Source: a virus. From it: a stretch of DNA of 64,000 nt. Positions 17,971-25,614 of the stretch are shown here, piece by piece (positions within the stretch are counted from its first letter, which is position 1; every line of letters starts with the position of its first letter). Where the stretch lies: the IMG/VR virus record IMGVR_UViG_3300027749_000047, positions 62,001-126,000 of that record. One strand, 5' to 3'. A model generated the notes under the pieces. That model was not told the origin of the DNA, ran no database searches, and saw nothing but the letters and a program-made list of their open reading frames with translations. The translations under genes were made by a program, and so were the position numbers.

Positions 17971-18347
17971 TGTTAGGTATTGCTACTAATGAAACATATA
18001 ACCGTTTTGTTGAACTTATTAAATCGCAAAACTGCTATATGTCGCTTCATTTTGACTATCCGTCTAATGTTGACCCTACTGCCACTGAGTTAACTTCTGG
18101 CGGGTACAAGCGTCAGCAAATCAGCTGGTCTACATCTACGATTTCTTTGGTTAACTCTAACCGTATTACTTTTAGTGGTTTAACGTCGTGCACGATTAAA
18201 TATGTGGGTATTTTTGATGATTTAACCGGCGGGTATCTTTTGTTTAAACTTCCGTTGACTGACCCTATTGTTATTATTAATTCTGGGGCTTATCAGGTTG
18301 CGCCTAATGATTTGTTTATCGCTTTTGGTTCATCTGGTGACGTCTAA
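17970..18347 (+). CDS. Small minor tail protein, unrecognised
   Basis: The protein has 125 residues and overlaps the previous stop by one base. It is a beta-rich sequence (NCYMSLHFDYPSNVDP, GGYKRQQISWSTSTISLVNSNRITFSGL, VGIFDDLTGGYLLFKLPLTD, IVINSGAYQVAPNDLFIAFG) of the kind found in single-domain baseplate accessories. The stop lies inside a hairpin that separates it from the fibre genes. Confidence 0.6.
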   Translation: MLGIATNETYNRFVELIKSQNCYMSLHFDYPSNVDPTATELTSGGYKRQQISWSTSTISLVNSNRITFSGLTSCTIKYVGIFDDLTGGYLLFKLPLTDPIVIINSGAYQVAPNDLFIAFGSSGDV

Positions 18348-18374
18348 GTCTTGGTAGACTAAGACTATTGTTTT
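18342..18374 (+). terminator. Terminator-like hairpin before the fibre cassette
   Basis: GTCTAAGTCT (18342-18351) can pair with AGACTAAGAC (18356-18365), with one mismatch and a TGGT loop, followed by TATTGTTTT. The stop codon of the upstream gene is inside the stem. It would reduce read-through into the fibre genes or protect the upstream message. Confidence 0.55.
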
Positions 18375-18385
18375 AAGGAGTTTAA

Positions 18386-18496
18386 GTGGCTGCCCATACC
18401 TATCCGATTACTATCAATCAGGGTTCTGAGTGGGCTTTTTCGTTTACTTATTCAACTAAATTGAAACTGGAAGGTCTGGTCCTGTCTAATGGCTAA
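18386..18496 (+). pseudogene. Truncated duplicate of the following tail gene
   Basis: A GTG with AAGGAG upstream opens a 36-residue frame, MAAHTYPITINQGSEWAFSF and a short tail. Its first 22 residues match the start of the next protein (MANAHPYPIKIDQGGTWTLS) position by position, then homology ends and the frame stops. It looks like a gene copy that lost its 3' part, although the good ribosome site means the peptide may still be made. The next gene starts inside its last codons. Confidence 0.6.
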
Positions 18497-18836
18497 TGCG
18501 CATCCTTACCCAATTAAGATAGATCAAGGTGGTACCTGGACCCTATCTTTGACTTATAAAATTAACAGCACTCTGGTTAATTTGACTGGTTTTACAGCGT
18601 CAATGATGGTGCGTACAAATTACACAGATGACAATCCTTTGCTATCTTTAACTACTGCTAATGGCGGTATTGCTTTGGGAGGCACTGCTGGCACTATCAT
18701 AATTACTGCTTCGGCCATTAAGACTGCTGCTATTCCTGCTGGACAGGCTGTTTACGATTTGGAACTATATACAGGTAGTGAGGTTCGTAAGCTTCTGCGC
18801 GGTGATGTGACGATTGTGCCTGAGGTTACTCGATGA
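18489..18836 (+). CDS. Small tail protein with upper-baseplate-like beta domain
   Basis: The protein has 115 residues: AHPYPIKIDQGGTWTLSLTYK, LTGFTASMMVRTNYTDDNPLL, GTIIITASAIKTAAIPAGQAVYDLELYTGSEVRKLLRGDVTIVPEVT. This order of strands is typical of a small beta-sandwich common in tail modules and similar in layout to the N-terminal domain of BppU-type baseplate proteins. A related domain, split by an insertion, is found in the minus-strand fibre cassette (36111-36725). It overlaps both neighbours. Confidence 0.65.
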   Translation: MANAHPYPIKIDQGGTWTLSLTYKINSTLVNLTGFTASMMVRTNYTDDNPLLSLTTANGGIALGGTAGTIIITASAIKTAAIPAGQAVYDLELYTGSEVRKLLRGDVTIVPEVTR

Positions 18837-19219
18837 GCGAAATTGTTGAAATTGGCAAGGATACGGTCAATTTGACGGTTGTTGATAATAATGTGTCCCT
18901 GAATGTCACTACATCGCAAATAACCCTTGAAACGGCTTCTGTGGGCCCTCAAGGGGTTGCTGGGGTTGCTGGACCAACTGGACCCGCAGGACCTACTGGA
19001 CCTGCCGGACCTACCGGACCTACAGGCGGCACTTTTACATACACACAGGGCAGCCCTGCGTCTACATGGACTATTACACACAATTTGGGTTATAGACCGC
19101 AAGTTAGTGTTATAGATTCCGCAAACAGTTTAGTTGAGGGCGACTTTGCTTATCCGACCGTTGATACAATGATATTAACTTTTTCATCTGCTTTTTCTGG
19201 TGTAGCATATTTATCTTAA
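18833..19219 (+). CDS. Collagen-like tail fibre protein
   Basis: The 128-residue protein has a short N-terminal beta part, then a run of Gly-X-Y triplets (about residues 38-64, GPTGPAGPTGP type), then a C-terminal head with TYTQGSPASTWTITHNLGYRP, VSVIDSANSLVEGDFAYP and ILTFSSAFSGVAYLS. The HNLGxRPxVxVxD head is common at phage fibre tips. The Gly-X-Y part would form a trimeric triple helix. It is probably part of a receptor-binding fibre. The start overlaps the previous stop (ATGA). Confidence 0.8.
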   Translation: MSEIVEIGKDTVNLTVVDNNVSLNVTTSQITLETASVGPQGVAGVAGPTGPAGPTGPAGPTGPTGGTFTYTQGSPASTWTITHNLGYRPQVSVIDSANSLVEGDFAYPTVDTMILTFSSAFSGVAYLS

Positions 19220-19233
19220 GGAGATAATGACTA

Positions 19234-20553
19234 ATGGCACGTAAATTTTTAACTAAAATTGATTTGAACGGAAATGAACTAACTAACTTTGCTGTTCAAA
19301 ACTTAGGTACCCTTCCGGGCTCTGCTGCATATGGTCAATTGGTCTTTTACACTTCTGACAACACCCTTAGATATAACACCAGCAGTGTGCTCGGTTCACC
19401 TAGCTGGCAGACCGTCAGCAATGGTGCTGGATCCTTTATTTTGGGTTCTACCACTATTAATTTGGGCTCAACCGCTGCAACTGTTAGTGGCCTTACACTT
19501 AGTACTTCTAGTGTTTGGAATGGTAACGCAATTGGCGTTGGTTATGGTGGTACTGGAACGTCTACTGGTTCTATTACAGGTACCGGCGCCCTTACTTTTA
19601 CAGCCGGCGGGACAAACACCAACATTAACTTAGTACCCCTTGGTACGGGATCTGTAGATGTTGCTAGCAAAAAAATTACAAGTGTTGCGGACCCTACTCT
19701 TGCTCAAGATGCTGCTACTAAAGCTTACGTAGATACTCAGGTTGGTACTGTTGCTAGTGGTCTAAATGCCCATGATGCTGTGGCGTACGCTACAACTGGC
19801 GCTCTAGGTACTACAGGTAACCTTGTTGGTGGAACTATTACCACTACCCATACCACCCCATTTCTTACGCTAACTATTGCTACTTCAACTAACTGGACCT
19901 CTATTACAATTGACGGTCAGTCTCTAACCGTTGGCGATCGTGTTCTTATCAAGAATCAAGCTACTACTTCGCAAAATGGTATCTACACAGTAACTTCCGT
20001 TGGTGCTATCGGCAACACAACCTCGTTTGTATTTACTCGTGCAGCCGATGCTGATACTGTTGGTGAACTTAGTGCAGGCGATTTCTGTTACGTTCTTAAC
20101 GGCACTACCAACGGTCGTTTTACGTATGTTGAAACAGCAACCGTTTCTACTCTTGGATCTAGCGCAATTACTTACTCGGTTTTGTCTAATGGTAACTTGA
20201 CCAGTATTGTTACTGCAGCGCAGGGCGGTACTGGCGCTAGCAACACTGCTACGCTAAATAACTTCCTTGTTGGTGATGGCACTAACTTTGTTGCTACTAA
20301 CCCTGCTAGTGCAAGAGCTGCTCTTAGTGTTTCTGGTAAATACTCTGGTTCAGTATCTTTTAGTGCAGCTACTACTGCAACAGTTACACATGGTCTTGGA
20401 ACATCTGCACTTATTGTTCAAGTATACGATAACGGTTCTCCGGCAAACTTAGTTGATTTTGATGTAAGTATTGCTGCTGCTTCGCCGTACACTATTACTT
20501 TAACTTCAGCAACAACAATCACGGGTACGTATTCTGTTGTTGTTATTGGCTAG
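19234..20553 (+). CDS. Tail fibre protein
   Basis: The protein has 439 residues and AAGGAG upstream. Residues 1-60 are a fibre base (MARKFLTKIDLNGNELTNFAVQNLG...GQLVFYTSDNTLRYNT). Residues 145-170 hold the KITSVADPTLAQDAATKAYVD motif found in many fibres. A domain near 225-300 reads DGQSLTVGDRVLIKNQ...NGIYTVTSVG...FTRAADAD, and the C-terminal 70 residues form a VTHGLGTSALIVQVYD head related to the HNLG head of the previous protein. Many C-ending codons suggest good expression. Expected role: host recognition. Confidence 0.8.
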   Translation: MARKFLTKIDLNGNELTNFAVQNLGTLPGSAAYGQLVFYTSDNTLRYNTSSVLGSPSWQTVSNGAGSFILGSTTINLGSTAATVSGLTLSTSSVWNGNAIGVGYGGTGTSTGSITGTGALTFTAGGTNTNINLVPLGTGSVDVASKKITSVADPTLAQDAATKAYVDTQVGTVASGLNAHDAVAYATTGALGTTGNLVGGTITTTHTTPFLTLTIATSTNWTSITIDGQSLTVGDRVLIKNQATTSQNGIYTVTSVGAIGNTTSFVFTRAADADTVGELSAGDFCYVLNGTTNGRFTYVETATVSTLGSSAITYSVLSNGNLTSIVTAAQGGTGASNTATLNNFLVGDGTNFVATNPASARAALSVSGKYSGSVSFSAATTATVTHGLGTSALIVQVYDNGSPANLVDFDVSIAAASPYTITLTSATTITGTYSVVVIG

Positions 20554-20565
20554 TAGGGGTTTGTA

Positions 20566-21744
20566 ATGTCTAGGGTATTTAAAACAAATATCAGTGCACC
20601 AAATATTATTGCAACTAATACGGTGTATGGTGCTGCGGTGGATGTTACTACTATAAGCTCAGGTTCATTAAATGTTCGTACAGATGGTGCAATAACTCTT
20701 ACCTCAAGTACGGGTCAGCCTATGAGTGTAGATGCATCAACGGGCATAATTCAGGCTGCCACAAGTGTGATTGCAAATCTTGGTAATGTTGATGCTTGGG
20801 ATAATTCCTCAACACTGCCATCAGTAACAACAGGTTATGGAAATGTTAGGGCTATCAACCAAATTATTACCAGTAGTACTGCTTCAAATTCTATTAAAAC
20901 TTCTGGTGGAATTGTTACTGGAGGTAGCCTTAATATAACTTCTAGTGCCATACCTTTAACCGTTACTACAACTGCTGGAGCAAGTTTTACGGGTGGATAT
21001 TTAGCTACTTTTAGTAATCCTTTTGATCAAACTACTAATTTAGTTACTATTGACTCTGCGGGGAATATAAATACACAAGCTGGTTTAACTGCTGGCCCTA
21101 TACAGTGCAATGGTACATTCACTCTTCCAGCAACCGGAACCCCCGGTTCAGGAGGTTACTCTGCAGGCTCTATTGGATTTGACTCCGCTAGTAATAAATT
21201 TTATGGAACTACAACTACAACTAGTGGTAGAGGGCTTATTCCATCTATTCAAAAGCAAGTTCTTGCTGGAAATAGCTCCGCCGCTACCACTAATACTTTA
21301 GTTAACGTATTTCCAACTACCCCTGGATTACCTATTGAAGCGGCTAAACTTTATTACTTTAAGGCAACCTATCATTTTAATACCACTTGGACTTCAGGAA
21401 CGGCGGTTGCTAACGTAGCTTTCACGTTTGCTAATGCCCCAGTAGCAATTAAGTACACCATAAAAACTTACAATGCCACTACTGCAAACTCGGCTTTAGA
21501 ATACAATGCCGTGCGTACTACCGCAGCGGCCTCTCAAGCAACTGCTGCTTTTACAGCCTCTAGGAACTCAACGGCTGAAATTGAAGGTTACTTTACATCC
21601 AATGCGACAACGGGTGGAACTATGACTCCTCAATTTAGTATGTCAACCACAGGATCATCCACAGTAGTTTCACAGTTTTCTACTTTTGAGATTCAAAAAA
21701 TAGGTACTACAGGTACTCAAAATATTGCTGGTGCATGGGCATAA
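20566..21744 (+). CDS. Tail fibre protein
   Basis: The 392-residue protein starts SRVFKTNISAPNIIATNTV and continues with short beta repeats of fibre type (SGSLNVRTDGAITLTSSTGQPMSVDAS, TSSAIPLTVTTTAGASF, NLVTIDSAGNINTQAGLTAG). Residues from about 230 form a C-terminal globular part (KQVLAGNSSAATTNTLVNVF, ALEYNAVRTTAAASQATAAF, STAEIEGYFTSNAT). It is Thr/Ser/Ala-rich with almost no Cys. It lies last in the fibre cassette, where the most variable receptor-binding subunit is often placed. Confidence 0.7.
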   Translation: MSRVFKTNISAPNIIATNTVYGAAVDVTTISSGSLNVRTDGAITLTSSTGQPMSVDASTGIIQAATSVIANLGNVDAWDNSSTLPSVTTGYGNVRAINQIITSSTASNSIKTSGGIVTGGSLNITSSAIPLTVTTTAGASFTGGYLATFSNPFDQTTNLVTIDSAGNINTQAGLTAGPIQCNGTFTLPATGTPGSGGYSAGSIGFDSASNKFYGTTTTTSGRGLIPSIQKQVLAGNSSAATTNTLVNVFPTTPGLPIEAAKLYYFKATYHFNTTWTSGTAVANVAFTFANAPVAIKYTIKTYNATTANSALEYNAVRTTAAASQATAAFTASRNSTAEIEGYFTSNATTGGTMTPQFSMSTTGSSTVVSQFSTFEIQKIGTTGTQNIAGAWA

Positions 21745-21776
21745 TAATAGTTTAATTAACAAGTTGTCATAACATA

Positions 21777-21787
21777 TATGCTAGTAT
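21777..21787 (+). promoter_or_regulatory. Possible extended -10 promoter
   Basis: TATGCTAGTAT contains the extended -10 form TGC-TAGTAT at 21779-21787, 30 bases before the ATG of the small gene at 21817. No good -35 is seen at 16-18 bases. The ten-base string TATGCTAGTA also occurs in the promoter region of the plus-strand operon at 30931, which supports a shared signal. Confidence 0.4.
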
Positions 21788-21816
21788 TTCCTTGACCATC
21801 TAACTAGGAGTAAAAC

Positions 21817-22044
21817 ATGGCCATCGATTACGACGCTCTGCTATCTGCTGAGCAAAAGCAAACAATCATTGAGAACCGTATTCAGCAGTTTGCTGCCGAT
21901 ATGTTTCAAACTGAACTAAATCGTGAGATTCATGTACGCGCAGGTAATGAAGATGCTATTACTGGTTCTGACGAATCTATTGCATTTTTGAAGATTGCTA
22001 TTGATGTTCATCAGGAAGAATTGGCTAAAATTTCTGCCGAGTGA
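21817..22044 (+). CDS. Small helical protein, unrecognised
   Basis: The 75-residue protein (AIDYDALLSAEQKQTIIENRIQQFAADMFQTELNREI) is helical, acidic and soluble. The second half (DESIAFLKIAIDVHQEELAKI) is a second helix. Proteins of this form occur singly after tail genes in other actinophages, without known function. It has a clear ribosome site (AGGAG) and its own likely promoter, and is followed by a terminator. Confidence 0.65.
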   Translation: MAIDYDALLSAEQKQTIIENRIQQFAADMFQTELNREIHVRAGNEDAITGSDESIAFLKIAIDVHQEELAKISAE

Positions 22045-22061
22045 CCTGTTTTTGGGCATAA

Positions 22062-22102
22062 AAAAAAGACCAAATGGGGCGCCCCCGAAGGGGTGCCCCA
22101 TT
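22062..22102. terminator. Bidirectional terminator between convergent operons
   Basis: AATGGGGCGCCCC (22073-22085) pairs with GGGGTGCCCCATT (22090-22102) through one G-U, with a CGAAG-type loop. A run of eight A upstream becomes a U run for leftward transcripts, making this a strong intrinsic terminator for the minus-strand operon. For rightward transcripts it has only a weak T tract. Confidence 0.8.
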
Positions 22103-22450
22103 GGCTTTATACATTGACGTAATGCATAACGCACACACCAAATAAAACACGACTAAGGAAAATGTCTCATTGGTTTTATGCATTAGCGTAATGTAGTTGC
22201 ACATGTTGCGTCCGGTTTTTACCTTGCACTGTCTACCACACAAGGCTTGGTATGTGCATGCACGCAGGCCTCTGTCTATTTGCATATCAGCGAGGGGCCA
22301 CTCACGTCAATGTCTTTCGGGTATTGCTACGTGCGTCGTGCGGGCGATACATCAAATAAATAGTCAGTCGACCTTAAACTACTGCCAGAACAACAGTAAG
22401 CATAGGCAGGTTGACGTTTGCTCCCTGGAAAGGAGTCAGACGCACTTTAC
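22103..22450. other. Non-coding convergent region with a 26-bp direct repeat
   Basis: No convincing protein gene is present; the small frames here lack ribosome sites. Two imperfect copies (22 of 26 matches) of a CATTGG-TTTAT-CATT--CGTAATG element lie at 22099-22124 and 22168-22193, 69 bases apart. The remainder includes GTGCATGCAC-type palindromes. It could hold a 3' untranslated region, an RNA or a protein-binding site; nothing decides between these. Confidence 0.5.
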
Positions 22451-22810
22451 TTAAGGTATCGTAACTGCGGGAGCAGTCATCTTGGGGGGTAGACCCAAGT
22501 CTTTTCCAACAGGATCACCAATGTACAGGTCATTTTCTGTCATTCGTGTCGGTGGACGTTGTGCTGCTGGCGCACCGTTTGGCACACCAGCTTTTGCTGG
22601 AACAGGTACGGTCAAGGGTCCTTGACCTACGTGACCTTCAGCAAACCAGATTGCTACTTGCCGTACTGAATCAAATACGGTCAAGACGCGAGTGAGGATT
22701 CCTGAGAGGTTTCCAAACTGGTTGAGTCGGTCAAGGTTTCTTGCTCCGTTAGTCTTTGCCCAGGAGAATCCAAAAATGGAGACTGCTGTTGCCACAATAA
22801 GTAAGCCCAT
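22451..22810 (-). CDS. Small membrane-anchored protein, unrecognised
   Basis: The 119-residue protein starts with a hydrophobic helix (MGLLIVATAVSIFGFSWAK) that could be a signal or anchor, and has a Pro/Ala-rich tail (VPVPAKAGVPNGAPAAQRPP) before a conserved-looking end, DLYIGDPVGKDLGLPP. GGAAG lies six bases before the ATG. It overlaps the preceding gene by 130 bp in another frame, which is unusual but supported by the ribosome site and the membrane helix. Confidence 0.55.
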   Translation of the reverse strand: MGLLIVATAVSIFGFSWAKTNGARNLDRLNQFGNLSGILTRVLTVFDSVRQVAIWFAEGHVGQGPLTVPVPAKAGVPNGAPAAQRPPTRMTENDLYIGDPVGKDLGLPPKMTAPAVTIP

Positions 22811-23661
22811 CGGTTACTTCCTTCATCTTGTAAGTCGTACACAGTTTGCCATCCTCTGTAAAAAGCATCTTGTGCTATTGACCAGATTTTGGCTGAGGTT
22901 TCAGATAGATGTTCTTCGATAACTGGTGGGTTAACATAGATTTCTTCTATCAATTGTTGTGCGTGATCTCGTGCATCGCAGTCACAGTCTTGCCTGTAAT
23001 CTTTAGCATGCGAGCACTCATCGGTGCATTCTACGAGTTCTAGTGAGCACCAACAGTCGTTAAATCCTTCTAGCTTTTTCACAATTTCTGGGCTATTAAT
23101 TTCGGATTTAAAGATGCGGTAATACTCTTCTTTAAGAGGCATTACGGTCCAGATAGGAACAACACCTACAATATGAAACTTATTGTTTTCGTTTCCGACA
23201 ACAATTTCGTTACCGTTTACTTCGTAATCAAAACGGTCAGCGTTAGATTCATACTGTAGGTTGTCTATAGCCCACCGGTGATTTTCAAGCGGGCTATAGA
23301 CTCGTTGGATTCCTACGCAAGGGTAATCAATGTCAAAGAAATCAACTAGTTGCTGGTATGGCATGTTAGTTGATGGGTCAATGATTGAGCACCATTGCAC
23401 TGCTGTTGGGTACAGGTAGGGCTGTCGCTGTTGTGTACAAACGCAGTTGTAAGCCATGCTGTGGTAATACCCGACGCAATTGTTGCATTCAAATATTTGT
23501 CCAGCGTGTATTCCAACACCGGATTCAGCACCGCTAAGTAGTGAATACCAGTTTGTTTTGTCACCGGAAAGCCAGCGTTCATAGCCCGCTTTCCATTCAG
23601 CGATAAAAGGTGAATAAAAGGTATCTAACGTTGGCCTTTCATCACCTCTCATGCCCCACAT
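22681..23661 (-). CDS. Cysteine-rich protein, unrecognised
   Basis: The 326-residue protein has cysteine clusters at about residues 58-78 (FECNNCVGYYHSMAYNCVC) and 202-230 (CWCSLELVECTDECSHAKDYR, then DCDC), suggesting metal binding. A helical segment follows (ARDHAQQLIEEIYVNPPVIEE). The C-terminal 43 residues overlap the next gene. It is acidic with many aromatic residues, as for soluble proteins. An alternative start at the fourth codon is possible. No family recognised. Confidence 0.55.
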   Translation of the reverse strand: MWGMRGDERPTLDTFYSPFIAEWKAGYERWLSGDKTNWYSLLSGAESGVGIHAGQIFECNNCVGYYHSMAYNCVCTQQRQPYLYPTAVQWCSIIDPSTNMPYQQLVDFFDIDYPCVGIQRVYSPLENHRWAIDNLQYESNADRFDYEVNGNEIVVGNENNKFHIVGVVPIWTVMPLKEEYYRIFKSEINSPEIVKKLEGFNDCWCSLELVECTDECSHAKDYRQDCDCDARDHAQQLIEEIYVNPPVIEEHLSETSAKIWSIAQDAFYRGWQTVYDLQDEGSNRWAYLLWQQQSPFLDSPGQRLTEQETLTDSTSLETSQESSLAS

Positions 23662-23663
23662 GG

Positions 23664-24641
23664 TTACTTACGCTTTTTGTTCGGGTTGCTCTTAGGGTAG
23701 CTGTTACGCTGTCCCGGCTTGACGTTTGGGAAGTCTTTAGCCAGCGAACGTTCAGTGTCTGCTACTTCTTGAGCAACTGCTGCATTAGCAACCATTTCTG
23801 CTTGCTCTAGAGTGATGTCACCCTCAACTTCTACAGTGGCAATGTTTGACACAATGTCAATTACCGTTGCGCTTGCTGTAATCTTGTCGATGTTTTCGCT
23901 GATTACTTCTGCTACGATTTCGTCACGCTTGTAGAACAGGGTAAATGCTGCGCTAGCCATTGCTACGGAAACAATGAATAGGACGGTTGCGACTCCGCCT
24001 GATAGTGCTGCGGCGATGAAATTTCCGACGAACGGAAGGCTTGAAACAAACGATACAACAGCGCCGTTTAGTAGAGCGTTAACAGCTAGTCCTGCGCCAA
24101 CTGTTACAGATGCAAAAGTTGTTGAGCGGATAGTGATTGGGTTGTTGAAAGCGTGCTTCATGATTGTTCCGAGACCTGAAAGGTTACGGTATGCAAAGTT
24201 AGCAGCGTTGTAACGCATTTCAGTGAATGTAGCGTTTGCATCATGCACAAAATCACCAGTAGGTGCGTGTACACTCTTTACCAAACTGCCGAGCAATGCA
24301 CCGACCTTATCAATGCTGTTGTGCGTGATAATCGCGACTGTAGTGATGGTATTTGTTACAAAAGAAATCACTGACTGTACGATTCCTGTTAGTGTCAAAT
24401 ACCCTTGCTTAGTTGCAGTTAAACTAGCAACTAGTGATCCACTAACACCTGCTGGCATGGATGACCATACGCGCTTTGCAAAGTTAAGGCCTGTTGTCGT
24501 GATGCCTTTTGTTGATGATGTTAGCTTGATTGCTAGTGCCTTAAGGAAGGCTAGCTGGTTAGTCGCTTTGGACTGTACTTTAACTAGGACTGACTTGTAG
24601 TCCAAGCCTGCGCCTACTGGCGCTGCTGATGATGCAGACAT
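23664..24641 (-). CDS. Multi-pass membrane protein, unrecognised
   Basis: I start at the ATG at 24641 (MSASSAAPVG), which has AAAGGGTGT upstream. The 325-residue protein has several hydrophobic segments: near residues 85-110 (GIVQSVISFVTNTITTVAII), 180-205, and 215-245 (LPFVGNFIAAALSGGVATVLF then IVSVAMASAAFTLFY). An acidic helical region (VEGDITLEQAEMVANAAVAQE) and a very basic tail (SNPNKKRK) follow. It lies in an early-type operon, so it could act at the host membrane. Its role is unknown. Confidence 0.55.
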   Translation of the reverse strand: MSASSAAPVGAGLDYKSVLVKVQSKATNQLAFLKALAIKLTSSTKGITTTGLNFAKRVWSSMPAGVSGSLVASLTATKQGYLTLTGIVQSVISFVTNTITTVAIITHNSIDKVGALLGSLVKSVHAPTGDFVHDANATFTEMRYNAANFAYRNLSGLGTIMKHAFNNPITIRSTTFASVTVGAGLAVNALLNGAVVSFVSSLPFVGNFIAAALSGGVATVLFIVSVAMASAAFTLFYKRDEIVAEVISENIDKITASATVIDIVSNIATVEVEGDITLEQAEMVANAAVAQEVADTERSLAKDFPNVKPGQRNSYPKSNPNKKRK

Positions 24642-24760
24642 GTCTACACCCTTTCTTTGTGTGTAATTCACTTTTAGTGAATGGGTAAGGTACTTCTGTT
24701 TCCCTAACTCCCCTAGATGCTCAACCAGATAAGTGGCTGAGCATCGTAGGCAATCAGAGG

Positions 24761-25003
24761 TTAAAGTGCTTCACCTGGGCTGATTACTTCAAGGGCGCGA
24801 AGTAGCGTATTGATTTCTACGCCTAGCGCTTCGCACAGCGGGGGAAGAATGTCGATACTTGGCCTGGTTTCAAATGTGAAGTAACGGTACAAGTTACCTC
24901 GGTTGATACCAACGGCTACTGCGACTTCTTGCAGAGACTTATACTCAAGCTCTTTCATTCGTTCGCGTAGCCATTTCATTCCGGTTGGTTGTTTCTTAGC
25001 CAT
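24761..25003 (-). CDS. XRE-family helix-turn-helix regulator
   Basis: The 80-residue protein is a single Cro/CI-type helix-turn-helix domain: MKWLRERMKELEYKSLQEVA, VGINRGNLYRYFTFETRPSI and LPPLCEALGVEINTLLRAL. The recognition helix is around NRGNLYRYF. The gene overlaps the previous one by eight bases and has AAGGAG upstream of the ATG. A transcription regulator is expected; without an integrase there is no evidence that it is a lysogeny repressor. Confidence 0.85.
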   Translation of the reverse strand: MAKKQPTGMKWLRERMKELEYKSLQEVAVAVGINRGNLYRYFTFETRPSIDILPPLCEALGVEINTLLRALEVISPGEAL

Positions 25004-25391
25004 GGTGTACTAGCTCCTTTTCTTCTGCGCATTCGATGCAACCGCAGTCGCTGCACATTTTGTCGTATTCGTTAAAGATGTGACTGAGTGTTGCTGATGT
25101 TAGGTTGCAGTTACGGTCAATGACTTTTGCTGCTTGGGTAGTTGTTTGTGCGAGTGCGTCTACAATTTCGCCGTCGATTGAATTCATGATGCTTGACGCT
25201 TGTGACGCTGCAACATCTGGCGGTAGATAGTTCTCTAGGTGGCGTGTGATTGTGGTCTCGATAGCACCTAGTAGTTCACGACCAAAGATAGTTTTAGCTT
25301 GGTCGTTAAAGTGGTCAATCATGATACTGCGTGTTACTTCGTTTTTTTCATACTCGCGCTTGAGTATTGCTTTTTGTATTTGCTTGCACAT
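24996..25391 (-). CDS. Early protein with cysteine-rich C-terminus, unrecognised
   Basis: The ATG at 25391 has GGAG at five bases and lies beyond the leader terminator; an upstream ATG at 25406 overlaps the terminator T run. The 131-residue protein is mostly helical (KREYEKNEVTRSIMIDHFND, ASQASSIMNSIDGEIVDAL) and ends with CSDCGCIECAEEKEL, a probable metal-binding or redox cluster. It is the first gene after a strong promoter and structured leader. Confidence 0.6.
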   Translation of the reverse strand: MCKQIQKAILKREYEKNEVTRSIMIDHFNDQAKTIFGRELLGAIETTITRHLENYLPPDVAASQASSIMNSIDGEIVDALAQTTTQAAKVIDRNCNLTSATLSHIFNEYDKMCSDCGCIECAEEKELVHHG

Positions 25392-25405
25392 GTTTACTCC
25401 AGACA

Positions 25406-25576
25406 TGAAAAAAGCCCCGACGCTGTTTGCGTCAGAGCTGATTGCTTTGTATTTTGTCTTAAGGTTTGTCCGGTCACATCCAAATCGTGACTGAGGTTAT
25501 CCTCCGAGACTGGGAGTGATTATCAGATCAAATCGTAATAATCACTAGTTATCGGGTAAAGGTCTCCCAACCCGAT
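25406..25576 (-). ncRNA. Structured leader RNA ending in a terminator
   Basis: A strong promoter at 25583-25612 would start RNA near 25576. Reading leftward, the RNA can form ATCGGGT/ACCCGAT (25551-25576), an 8-bp perfect stem GTGATTAT/ATAATCAC (25516-25545), GAGG-TTAT-CCTC (25493-25504), GTCAC/GTGAC (25473-25491), then the terminator (25408-25438) just before the first gene. There is no protein frame in it. It is either a stand-alone small RNA of about 170 nt or an attenuated leader. Confidence 0.65.
25408..25438 (-). terminator. Intrinsic terminator in the leader of the XRE operon
   Basis: On the minus strand GCTCTGACGC pairs with GCGTCGGGGC (25429-25438 with 25414-25423) through G-U pairs, with a five-base loop and then six U. 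It lies only about 20 bases before the start of the gene at 25391, so read-through must be controlled for that operon to be expressed from the upstream promoter. Confidence 0.8.
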
Positions 25577-25582
25577 ACATCT

Positions 25583-25612
25583 ATTATACCACACATTTAC
25601 AACGGCTTGCAA
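25583..25612 (-). promoter_or_regulatory. Sigma70-type promoter
   Basis: On the minus strand TTGCAA is followed by an 18-base spacer and TATAAT, with TGG before it as an extended -10. It drives the leader RNA and the genes from 25391 leftward. The same layout (TTGCAT, 18 bases, TATAAT) is found at 28395-28424. Confidence 0.85.
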
Positions 25613-25614
25613 CT

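Noticed and set aside
18950-19030. Short GC-rich DNA repeats
   Set aside because: They are the codons for Gly-X-Y collagen triplets, not an independent repeat element.
22197-22454. Plus-strand open frame of 85 codons in the convergent region
   Set aside because: It has no ribosome site, an odd Cys/His/Gln-rich composition, and overlaps the end of the minus-strand operon.
24761-25003. XRE regulator as evidence for a temperate phage
   Set aside because: No integrase, excisionase, partition gene or attachment site was seen, and Cro-like regulators occur in lytic phages.
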